Of a stretch of 12,340 nt of DNA, positions 6,153-12,340 are shown piece by piece. Origin of the DNA: JANMZR01 sp031383555 (GTDB lineage: Bacteria > Bacteroidota > Bacteroidia > Cytophagales > Spirosomataceae); the NCBI GenBank assembly GCA_031383555.1, contig JANMZR010000299.1, forward strand, positions 1-12,340, written 5' to 3'. Under the pieces are notes generated by a model that saw nothing but the letters and a program-made list of their open reading frames with translations, made no database searches and was not told the DNA's origin. The position numbers and the translations under genes were made by a program. Numbering within the stretch: the first letter of the stretch is position 1; each line of letters opens with the position of its first letter.

Positions 6153-8780
6153 TTAATTTTCCTTTTTTAGAATTAATTCAGCAATTAGGCCTGTCCAACC
6201 CGTTTGGTGAGAAGCTCCAAGGCCTTTGCCTGTATCACCATGAAAATACTCATGGAAAAGGATAAGGTCCTGAAAATGAGCATCTTTCTGAAGTATTTCA
6301 TAGTCATTATAAATGGGTCGGTCGCCTTTTTCATTTTTGGTAAACATTTTTACAAGCCTTTCAGAAAGTAAATTTGCAGCCTCTAGTAAAGTGATAATAT
6401 TGCCAGAATTGGTTGGATATTCAACCTCAAGGTCGTCGCCATAATAATGATGAAACTTTTTCAAGGCATCAATTACAAGAAAATTCATTTGAACCCATAT
6501 TGGGCCTCTCCAATTAGAGTTACCTCCAAACATGGCTCCTGTGCTTTCAGCCGGTGTATATTCTACTGAAAGTATATCGTTATCAATTGGAAATTGGTAG
6601 GGATTATCTTTGTGAAATTTTGATAACGACCTTATTCCATAATCAGACAAAAACTCTGTTTCATCAAACATTCTTTTAAGTAGCATTTTCATACGATGGC
6701 CTCTTAATATTGCCAATAGGCGGCTTTCGCCTTTACCTGGTTGGTTCCACCTGGATATGAGGTCGGCCAATTCTGGTCTATTGTTTAATACCCATTCGAC
6801 TCGGGTGTTAAAAATTGGCAACTTCTCCAACATTTCTGGGTCCAAAACCTCCACCGCAAATAATGGAATAAGACCCACCAATGACCTCACTTTTAGCAAT
6901 TTAGCTGTGCCATCGTGTGCGTGAAGGCAGTCATAATAAAATTGATCTTCCTCGTCCCAAAGGCTAAATTTATTTTTGGCTGAGTTCATTGCACCTGCAA
7001 TTTGGAGAAAATGCTCAAAAAACTTTGAGGCCATGTCTTGATAAACAGGTTTTGAAAGTGATATTTCACATGCAATTCGGAGCATGTTTAGTGTGTACAT
7101 GGCCATCCAACCGGTACCATCGGCCTGCTCAAGTCGGCCACCAGTAGGCAGTGTCGAACTCCGATCGAATACTCCGATATTGTCTAAACCTAAAAAGCCT
7201 CCGCCAAAAATATTATTACCTTCGGTGTCTTTTTGATTGACCCACCAGGTGAAATTGAGCAGTAGTTTATGAAATATTTTCTCCAAAAACTCAACATCGC
7301 CAATGCCATTATTCATTTCTTTGTCGATTTCATATACCTTCAAAGTGGCCCATGCATGTACAGGTGGGTTTACATCGCTAAAGTTCCACTCATATGCGGG
7401 TATTTGGCCATTGGGATGCATATAATATTCACGAAGCAGAATTTCCAACTGCCTTTTAGCAAATACCCCATCCAAGCGAGCCAACATTGGTGTATGAAAA
7501 GCCAAATCCCAAGCCGCAAACCACGGATATTCCCATTTATCAGGCATAGAAATAAGGTTGGCTGCATATAAATGTTGCCATTGTGAATTACGGCTAAACT
7601 TTCTGCTTTCGTTGGGCTTTGGCATCGCTGGGTCGCCTTTTATCCATTCATTTACATTAAAATAATAAAATTGTTTGCTCCAAAGCATCCCTGCATAGGC
7701 TTGCCTTTGTATCATTCTTAGTTCAGTATCAACAACTTCTTGTTGAATTTCTTCATAAAATTCGTCACATTCTTGTTTTCTTTGTTTGAAAACATCATCA
7801 AAATCAAAGTCAAATAATTCTATATTTTTATCAGAAAATCTTAATCTCACTTCGGTAGTTTCCCCTGCAGGTATTTCTTTACTAAATTGAAAGGCAACTT
7901 TTGTACCTGTTTTTTTAGCATTAATGGCTGTTTTATCGCCATTTACAATGTAGTTGTTGATGCCATCCTTACAGAAAGGAGTAGCGGCTTTAAAGTGGTA
8001 TAGTTTTTTGTAATTGGTTTCATTATCGCAAAAAAGCACATTATTAGGTTGCTGTGCTTCCAAATAAAAACTACCATGTGAAGGGTGTTCCACCTCAATT
8101 TTATTGCCTGAAACCACTTTTAATTGCGGTTTGTTTTGAAATTTATCATAACCCCAGCACCAAGTATTTCGAAACCAAGCGGTTGGTAAAATGGTCAATG
8201 GGGCCGACTTCGCACTCCTATTTGTAGCTTTAATTTTTACCAAAAAATCGTTCGGATCTATTTTAGCATATTCAATTTCAATATCAAAATATTCATTTTT
8301 TGAAAATGCATCTGTGTCAAATAACTCATATTCAGGCTGTTCTCTATTGAGTTTTCGACTTTCTGTAATTATTTTTTCATAAGGAAAGTTAAAAGGATAC
8401 TTATAAAGCATCCGCATATAACTATGAGTGGGTGTGGAATCCAGATAATAGTAAAGTTCTTTTACGTCTTCCCCATGGTTGCTGTCGGCACCAGTAAGTC
8501 CAAAAAATCGCTCCTTTAATATGGGGTCATTATGATTCCAAAAGGCAAAGGCTAAACAAAAATTACTTTTAGTGTCGGATATTCCACCTATTCCTTCTTC
8601 ACCCCATCGAAAGGCCTTTGAGCGAGCCATTTCATGGGTAATAAAGCCCCATGCATCTCCATTTCCAGAGTAATCTTCTCGGACGGTACCCCATTGACGC
8701 TCAGATACATAAGGGCCCCAACGCTTCCAACCTCTGTTCCCTGTCTCTAAATTAATTCGCTGTCTTTCTGCACCAATCAT
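6153..8780 (-). CDS. GH63/MGH1-like glycoside hydrolase
   Basis: This is an 875-residue protein. The N-terminus (NRGWKRWGPYVSERQWGTVREDYS, residues 15-38) is the conserved beginning of the large bacterial MGH1/GH63-like group, so the ATG at 8778-8780 is the right start. Residues about 40-330 form a beta-rich domain. The (alpha/alpha)6 catalytic barrel covers roughly 350-875. Conserved acidic positions are D425 in FAAWDLAFH, E464 and D469 in PAYEWNFSDVNPP, and E844 in HEYFHGDTGKG. In GH63 an Asp in the first half of the barrel is the acid and a Glu near the end is the base. D469 and E844 are therefore candidates, by analogy only. Relatives remove glucose from N-glycans (eukaryotes) or cleave mannosylglycerate, glucosylglycerate or similar small glycosides. 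The substrate here cannot be read from sequence. There is no signal peptide, so action is cytoplasmic. The promoter at 8841-8848 probably drives it and the two genes below. Confidence 0.92.
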   Translation of the reverse strand: MIGAERQRINLETGNRGWKRWGPYVSERQWGTVREDYSGNGDAWGFITHEMARSKAFRWGEEGIGGISDTKSNFCLAFAFWNHNDPILKERFFGLTGADSNHGEDVKELYYYLDSTPTHSYMRMLYKYPFNFPYEKIITESRKLNREQPEYELFDTDAFSKNEYFDIEIEYAKIDPNDFLVKIKATNRSAKSAPLTILPTAWFRNTWCWGYDKFQNKPQLKVVSGNKIEVEHPSHGSFYLEAQQPNNVLFCDNETNYKKLYHFKAATPFCKDGINNYIVNGDKTAINAKKTGTKVAFQFSKEIPAGETTEVRLRFSDKNIELFDFDFDDVFKQRKQECDEFYEEIQQEVVDTELRMIQRQAYAGMLWSKQFYYFNVNEWIKGDPAMPKPNESRKFSRNSQWQHLYAANLISMPDKWEYPWFAAWDLAFHTPMLARLDGVFAKRQLEILLREYYMHPNGQIPAYEWNFSDVNPPVHAWATLKVYEIDKEMNNGIGDVEFLEKIFHKLLLNFTWWVNQKDTEGNNIFGGGFLGLDNIGVFDRSSTLPTGGRLEQADGTGWMAMYTLNMLRIACEISLSKPVYQDMASKFFEHFLQIAGAMNSAKNKFSLWDEEDQFYYDCLHAHDGTAKLLKVRSLVGLIPLFAVEVLDPEMLEKLPIFNTRVEWVLNNRPELADLISRWNQPGKGESRLLAILRGHRMKMLLKRMFDETEFLSDYGIRSLSKFHKDNPYQFPIDNDILSVEYTPAESTGAMFGGNSNWRGPIWVQMNFLVIDALKKFHHYYGDDLEVEYPTNSGNIITLLEAANLLSERLVKMFTKNEKGDRPIYNDYEILQKDAHFQDLILFHEYFHGDTGKGLGASHQTGWTGLIAELILKKEN

Positions 8781-8840
8781 GGTTTATTATTAAAAGCTAA
8801 ATGCTGAAATTTATCCTTATTTGGAATGAAAATTAAACCG

Positions 8841-8848
8841 CAAAGATA
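8841..8848 (-). promoter_or_regulatory. Bacteroidota -7 promoter element of the glycosidase gene
   Basis: The minus strand reads TATCTTTG, an exact match to the Bacteroidota -7 consensus TAnnTTTG, about 60 bases before the glycosidase ATG. A TTTTTTG block lies 12 bases upstream, closer than the usual spacing of about 19, so the -33 element is not convincing. Confidence 0.5.
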
Positions 8849-8950
8849 ATTTGGAAAGGGCAAAAAATATTTTTTATTTCGAAAAATAAGTGCAAACACA
8901 TTTAAAATTATTCTTTAAAAAAAATAATTCTTATAAACCTCAGCTTGCAC

Positions 8951-8980
8951 TACCCGACCAAATCCTTCTAAGGAGTGGCA
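8951..8980 (-). repeat. Dispersed repeat, copy 2
   Basis: The minus strand reads CCACTCCTT directly joined to AGAAGGATT, then TGGTCGGGTA. It shares both 9-base blocks and their order with the copy at 2941-2972. TCCTT and AAGGA pair as a tiny hairpin. It lies between the lipoprotein stop and the glycosidase promoter, in the 249-base gap 8781-9029. I see no gene in that gap. Confidence 0.65.
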
Positions 8981-9029
8981 CATTTGTCCTCGAATTACAA
9001 TTATTTTTGGGCTAAAAAGGGTTTGATGG

Positions 9030-9971
9030 CTATTTTTTTTTATAATGGAATAAATTCACAATGTTTTTGGCTTCTCCAGCTTCGCCTATGGTAAAATAGC
9101 CTTTGTCATCAGCACTAAAACAAATGCCTTCTCCCTGTGGTTCAGGGCTATAAGGTAGTAATTTATCGTATTTTCTATTGAGAGCTTGTAATACAGTTTC
9201 GGTACTTGAAAGTTTCCAATAATATATTTGAAAATACGATTTTATAACTATTTCAGTATTATCGGATGAAATATCGCCCCCAGTTGCGCCTGCAGGCACT
9301 CCACTTAAAGAACCACCTATTGGCATTTCAGTTACAAATTGTGCCGTATTTATTGAATTTATTGATTGGGGGGCAGCAATTCGGTAAAGGCGAATTCTGT
9401 TTTCTCGTTTTGTAACAATATAAAAATCCTTAGTTTTATGATCAACTAGAAGCGTTTCTGCATCACGAGAGCCATCTGAGTATTTGTATTTTATTGTTTC
9501 TATATTTCCTATAAAAGAGTCATTATTAGGTGTTGGCGCTACTTTTGGTTCTTTAAATTTATAGATATAGTATTCATTGTTATAGCTGGCGTCATTATCG
9601 CCAATATCTGCTATAAAAATATAATTTTCATTGTCTGAAAATCGGCTAATGGCAATATCTTCCCAATCACGATTTTGAACCCCATTCAAATAAATAGTTC
9701 CCTGATAGCCAGCATCTTGATTAATCAGAAAAATCCTATTTTTGTCGCCGCTGTCATTATGAACCCATAGTTTTCCTTGAAAATTTTTACTTGCTACCAA
9801 ACCCGAAGCTTCATCAATTTCAGAATTAGCTACCTCGCCAACTGATTTACCAGCTTCAAATTCTGGCAAATTTGAGGCTGGATCAATGGGTTTTGCAGGG
9901 TCATTACAACTTCCGAAACAACAAAACAATATCAGGATTAGAAATTTACATCCATTCAAAATAATACGCAT
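9030..9971 (-). CDS. Lipoprotein with propeller-like repeats
   Basis: This is a 313-residue protein. Residues 1-21 are a hydrophobic lipoprotein signal, and the lipobox FGSC places the lipidated cysteine at C22, followed by N23. The rest is beta-rich with motifs spaced like blades: EASGLVAS (54-61), LWVHNDSGDKNRIFLI (68-83), NRDWEDIA (100-107), IADIGDNDAS (120-129), SRDAETLLVDHKTKDFYIVTK (168-188), GGDISSDNTEIVIKSY (231-246) and PEPQGEGICFSADDKGYF (276-293). The many Asp and Asn residues in DSGD, DIGDND and DWED suggest metal-binding turns. The pattern resembles esterase-like or phytase-like beta-propeller proteins common in Bacteroidota, but I cannot assign an activity. It is probably anchored to a membrane facing the periplasm or outside. 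It is divergent from the DUF4301 gene and separated by 249 bases from the glycosidase. Confidence 0.85.
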   Translation of the reverse strand: MRIILNGCKFLILILFCCFGSCNDPAKPIDPASNLPEFEAGKSVGEVANSEIDEASGLVASKNFQGKLWVHNDSGDKNRIFLINQDAGYQGTIYLNGVQNRDWEDIAISRFSDNENYIFIADIGDNDASYNNEYYIYKFKEPKVAPTPNNDSFIGNIETIKYKYSDGSRDAETLLVDHKTKDFYIVTKRENRIRLYRIAAPQSINSINTAQFVTEMPIGGSLSGVPAGATGGDISSDNTEIVIKSYFQIYYWKLSSTETVLQALNRKYDKLLPYSPEPQGEGICFSADDKGYFTIGEAGEAKNIVNLFHYKKK

Positions 9972-10129
9972 ATTGCTTCAATAATTTTATGCAATTTACA
10001 ATCTAACTTTTTTAAAAACTCAATTTTACCAATTATCCAAAAAATTATAAAAATATTCTAATAGCTGGTCTCTAATAACTAAAAAAATAATTATTATTGT
10101 ATAAGATTTAATTTATTTTTACCAAAAGC
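9972..10129. promoter_or_regulatory. Divergent promoter region
   Basis: These 158 AT-rich bases separate the lipoprotein gene (leftward) from the DUF4301 gene (rightward), so promoters for both must lie here or inside neighbouring coding DNA. I see no exact TAnnTTTG on either strand. The nearest are AGATTG on the minus strand, and TATTTTTA on the plus strand just before the DUF4301 ATG, which is too close to act. Confidence 0.4.
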
Positions 10130-11602
10130 ATGTTTACAGAAGCCAACCTTTTACAAATTGATACTTATGGCACAACGCTTGCCAAAGTTGAGCAACAAAT
10201 ACAGTATTTTAAAAACGGATTTCCGTTTATGCCTTTGAATAGGGCTGCTACTATTGGCGATGGCATAATGAAACTATCTGATAGTGAGTTGGATAGGCTT
10301 ATTAATTTGTACCTTGAAAAAGTAACCTCATTGAAAATAGTGAAATTTGTTCCAGCTTCAGGAGCTGCCAGCCGTATGTTTAAGTCGCTATTTGCAGCTT
10401 TGGAGGAGGGGAAATTCGATAAGTCAGTCGACCAGTTTTTTGAAAGATTGGACGAGTTTGCCTTCGCCAACGAGCTCAAAGAAATTGCTCAAAATGATGA
10501 TAAAACAAATATTTTAAATTCACTTTTAACTGAGGAAGGACTTGCGTACGGAAGTTTGCCAAAGGGTTTACTGGCTTTTCACAAGTATAAAAATAATGCC
10601 CGCACACCTGTAGAGGAGCATCTAGTTGAGGGTGCAAACTATGCCAATTCAAATGGGAAAGTTTATTTGCACCTTACCGTTTCGCCAGAACATAAAGCCA
10701 AATTCGAGAAGTTAATTGCCTCAAAACTAGGGTATTATGAGCAATTGTTTGGGCTTACTTTTGAGATAGATTATTCTGAACAAAAGGCCTCAACTGATAC
10801 CATTGCTGTAAATTTGGATAATACTCCATTTTTAGAAGCCAATGGCTCATTGTTGTTTCGACCAGCTGGCCATGGAGCATTATTGGAAAACTTAAATGAC
10901 ATTGAAGCCGATGTTATATTCATTAAAAATATTGATAATGTGGTGCCTGACCGTATAAAAAGCAGCACATTTGACTATAAAAAAGCATTAGCTGGCCTAA
11001 TATTAGAAATTCAAGATAAGATATTTGGCTATTTACATGACCTAAAATATGGCACACCAACCCTTTCGGATATCGATGAAATTGACCTTTTTTTACAAAG
11101 AAAACTTTGTATTGAGTCGCCAATTGGATTTATTGATAAAAGCTACCAAGAGCAAGGGCAATATTTTTTTGATAAACTCAACAGGCCAATAAGAATTTGT
11201 GGTATGGTGAAAAATCAGGGTGAGCCAGGCGGAGGGCCATTTTGGTGTGCAAATAGCGATGGCACTGTTTCACTTCAGGTGGTTGAGTCGGCTCAGGTCG
11301 ATTTCTCAAATGAAAAGCAAAAGGAAATTTTCGCTGGCTCCACACATTTCAATCCAGTTGATTTGATATGCGCAACAAAAGATTTTGAAGGTAATAAATT
11401 TAATTTACTGAATTATTCCGACCCCAAAACAGGCTTTATCACAGAAAAGTCAAAAGACGGTAAAACCCTTAAGGCTCAGGAACTTCCAGGCCTTTGGAAT
11501 GGCTCAATGGCCGATTGGAACACTATTTTTGTGGAAGTGCCTTTGATTACTTTTAACCCAGTGAAAACTATTAATGATTTATTGCGGGAAGAGCATCAAT
11601 AA
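10130..11602 (+). CDS. DUF4301 family protein, nucleotidyltransferase-like
   Basis: This is a 490-residue cytoplasmic protein matching DUF4301, a family largely of Bacteroidota. Visible motifs are PASGAASRMFKSL (75-87), LPKGLLAFHKY (143-153), PVEEHLVEGA (160-169), LLFRPAGHGALLENLN (241-256), NIDNVVPD (267-274), the glycine-rich KNQGEPGGGPFWC (361-373) and NPVDLICATKDFEG (408-421). The order resembles UDP-sugar pyrophosphorylases of the GT-A nucleotidyltransferase superfamily: a glycine/alanine-rich loop ending in SRM, a PKG lysine motif, a G-H-G motif and an N-x-D-N motif. Binding of an NTP and a sugar phosphate is therefore a reasonable inference, not a demonstrated function. It starts at the first ATG of the frame after a 158-base divergent gap. 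It is transcribed alone, opposite in direction to its neighbours, and converges on the Rrf2 gene. Confidence 0.9.
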   Translation: MFTEANLLQIDTYGTTLAKVEQQIQYFKNGFPFMPLNRAATIGDGIMKLSDSELDRLINLYLEKVTSLKIVKFVPASGAASRMFKSLFAALEEGKFDKSVDQFFERLDEFAFANELKEIAQNDDKTNILNSLLTEEGLAYGSLPKGLLAFHKYKNNARTPVEEHLVEGANYANSNGKVYLHLTVSPEHKAKFEKLIASKLGYYEQLFGLTFEIDYSEQKASTDTIAVNLDNTPFLEANGSLLFRPAGHGALLENLNDIEADVIFIKNIDNVVPDRIKSSTFDYKKALAGLILEIQDKIFGYLHDLKYGTPTLSDIDEIDLFLQRKLCIESPIGFIDKSYQEQGQYFFDKLNRPIRICGMVKNQGEPGGGPFWCANSDGTVSLQVVESAQVDFSNEKQKEIFAGSTHFNPVDLICATKDFEGNKFNLLNYSDPKTGFITEKSKDGKTLKAQELPGLWNGSMADWNTIFVEVPLITFNPVKTINDLLREEHQ

Positions 11603-11745
11603 TTTAGCGATGAGATAGGAGTGAGGAGTTTTTAGAATAATAGTTTCATTGGATTTGAGCAAAAACTTATCGACCAATGAGTTTCGGCGCTTGAGTTATC
11701 TAATTTAAAGAATAAGCTTAAATCAACTACATACCCAATCAAAAC

Positions 11746-11767
11746 GCCTCCTGTTTTAACTGGCGGC
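11746..11767. repeat. Imperfect GC-rich palindrome
   Basis: The arms GCCTCCTGTT and AACTGGCGGC pair at 8 of 10 positions around a TT centre, giving a GC-rich stem in AT-rich surroundings. It may be a REP-like element, or may help terminate one of the two convergent transcripts. Confidence 0.5.
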
Positions 11768-11779
11768 TATTAATATTTT

Positions 11780-11799
11780 CATTTGGTTAAAACCAAATG
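11780..11799. terminator. Perfect 9-bp hairpin, possible bidirectional terminator
   Basis: CATTTGGTT and AACCAAATG are exact inverse complements separated by AA. The hairpin lies between two convergent genes, where a shared terminator is expected. No strong T-run follows on either strand, so the terminator role is inferred from place rather than from full sequence features. Confidence 0.45.
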
Positions 11800-11882
11800 C
11801 AATTGATTTAGGGCATTTTATTGAATCAAAATGTCATGTAAACTGAGTAATTAAAATCTCATATCCCATCACTTTTATCTCA

Positions 11883-12296
11883 TCACTTAATAAGTAAATC
11901 AGCAATAGTTTTATTTTCCAAAACCGCCAAATTTGCATCACGCCAGTCGGCAAGAATGTTGCGGAGGGTACAGGTTTCTTCATCGGCACAGTCGTCACAT
12001 TTTCCATAAAAATGTAGTGAAACACATAGGGTTGGAGCAATAGGCCCATCGATAATACGAATTACTTTGGCGAAGGTGATTTTTGAAGGTTCTTGCCTTA
12101 AATAATAACCTCCACCTTTACCCTTTTGGCTTTGAAGTAAGCCGTGGTTTCGAAGTTCTAAAAGAATTGCCTCTAAAAATTTTTTGGGTATTTTCTCAGA
12201 TTCTGCAATATGTGATATCAATAAAGGCCCTTTCTCAAAAGATTCTGCCAATACTTTCAATGCTTTTAGTGCATATTTTGCTTTTTTCGAAATCAT
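11883..12296 (-). CDS. Rrf2-family transcriptional regulator with cysteine cluster
   Basis: This is a 137-residue protein of usual Rrf2 length. The N-terminal winged helix-turn-helix covers residues 1-70: KAKYALKAL, then ISHIAESEKIPKKFLEAILLELRNHGLLQSQKGKGGGYYL, where KKFLE begins the recognition helix and GKGGGYYL is the wing. After the linker helix, C91, C100, C103 and C109 lie in a short acidic segment (KCDDCADEETC). Iron-sulfur Rrf2 proteins such as IscR and NsrR use three cysteines here, so a [2Fe-2S] or [4Fe-4S] cluster, or redox-active thiols, is plausible. The fourth cysteine and the CDDC pair differ from IscR spacing. It could instead be a CymR-like or other Rrf2 member. Its targets are not visible; a direct repeat lies upstream (12312-12338). 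Confidence 0.93.
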   Translation of the reverse strand: MISKKAKYALKALKVLAESFEKGPLLISHIAESEKIPKKFLEAILLELRNHGLLQSQKGKGGGYYLRQEPSKITFAKVIRIIDGPIAPTLCVSLHFYGKCDDCADEETCTLRNILADWRDANLAVLENKTIADLLIK

Positions 12297-12311
12297 TTAA
12301 TTTTTGAAAAA

Positions 12312-12338
12312 ATTGGTAACTCAATTGTATTGGCTCAA
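12312..12338 (-). promoter_or_regulatory. Possible operator: direct repeat upstream of the Rrf2 gene
   Basis: On the plus strand ATTGGTAACTCAA (12312-12324) is followed 17 bases on by ATTGGCTCAA (12329-12338). They are the same word apart from a TAA insert. The pair lies 16-42 bases before the Rrf2 ATG, where an autoregulatory site would be expected. The window ends here, so the full promoter is not visible and chance similarity cannot be excluded. Confidence 0.3.
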
Positions 12339-12340
12339 AT

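Larger units (their letters stand above)
11604..11889. repeat. Convergent intergenic region bounded by an inverted repeat
   Basis: The 25 bases at 11604-11628, starting one base after the DUF4301 stop, match the reverse complement of 11865-11889 at 19 of 25 positions. The core is GATGAGATA followed by AGTGA. The right arm overlaps the last codons of the Rrf2 gene. Between the arms are two palindromes (listed separately) and no plausible reading frame. The size (286 bases) and terminal repeats could suggest a MITE-like element. GTGATGAG-type repeats after stop codons are, however, also seen as simple dispersed repeats in Bacteroidota. I found no clear target-site duplication. Confidence 0.5.

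Noticed and set aside
7269..7571. Overlapping open frames on both strands inside the glycosidase gene
   Set aside because: They lie fully inside conserved catalytic-domain coding sequence and show no domain of their own.
11834..12049. Minus-strand frame of 71 codons overlapping the Rrf2 gene
   Set aside because: It is out of frame with the clear Rrf2 winged-helix protein and extends into the repeat-rich intergenic region.
1..12340. CRISPR array, tRNA, rRNA, insertion sequence or phage gene
   Set aside because: No regularly spaced direct repeats, cloverleaf, transposase or integrase motif was found on either strand.

Overview
The window looks like an ordinary chromosomal segment of a Bacteroidota bacterium, probably of the Cytophagales/Flavobacteriales type. 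The DNA is AT-rich and the leaders before start codons are A-rich. One clear TAnnTTTG-type promoter element is visible. The families present also fit: DUF4301, DUF2911 with helical repeats, secreted proteins with short N-terminal signals, and a large MGH1/GH63-like glycosidase. I saw no phage, transposase, CRISPR array, tRNA, rRNA or defence gene.

Layout, left to right. (1) 1-168 is the 3' end of a plus-strand gene cut by the window edge. (2) 169-427 has no intact gene, but 240-338 on the minus strand reads as the C-terminal end of a Gfo/Idh/MocA-type oxidoreductase with no body, a likely gene remnant. (3) 428-2878 is a tight minus-strand trio, transcribed in the order secreted DinB-like protein, LolD/MacB-type ABC ATPase without its permease, and secreted DUF2911 plus TPR-like protein. 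(4) 2879-3069 holds a short dispersed repeat and an AT-rich hairpin. (5) 3070-8780 is a second minus-strand group, transcribed in the order 875-residue GH63/MGH1-like glycosidase, YkgJ-type cysteine-cluster protein, and 818-residue membrane protein with TPR repeats. It is preceded by a good promoter element at 8841-8848. (6) 8781-9029 carries that promoter and a second copy of the dispersed repeat. (7) 9030-9971 is a minus-strand lipoprotein with a propeller-like pattern, divergent from (8) a plus-strand DUF4301 protein at 10130-11602. (9) 11603-11882 is a convergent intergenic region with an outer inverted repeat and two internal palindromes. (10) 11883-12296 is an Rrf2-family regulator with four clustered cysteines.

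The genes do not form one obvious pathway. The glycosidase lacks a signal peptide and would act in the cytoplasm on an unknown glycoside. The DinB/ABC/DUF2911 group links envelope-targeted proteins to an ABC ATPase. The Rrf2 regulator probably responds to iron-sulfur or redox state, with targets outside the window. The most unexplained structure is the repeat and palindrome content between genes, above all 11604-11889. I found no convincing new system among the proteins.
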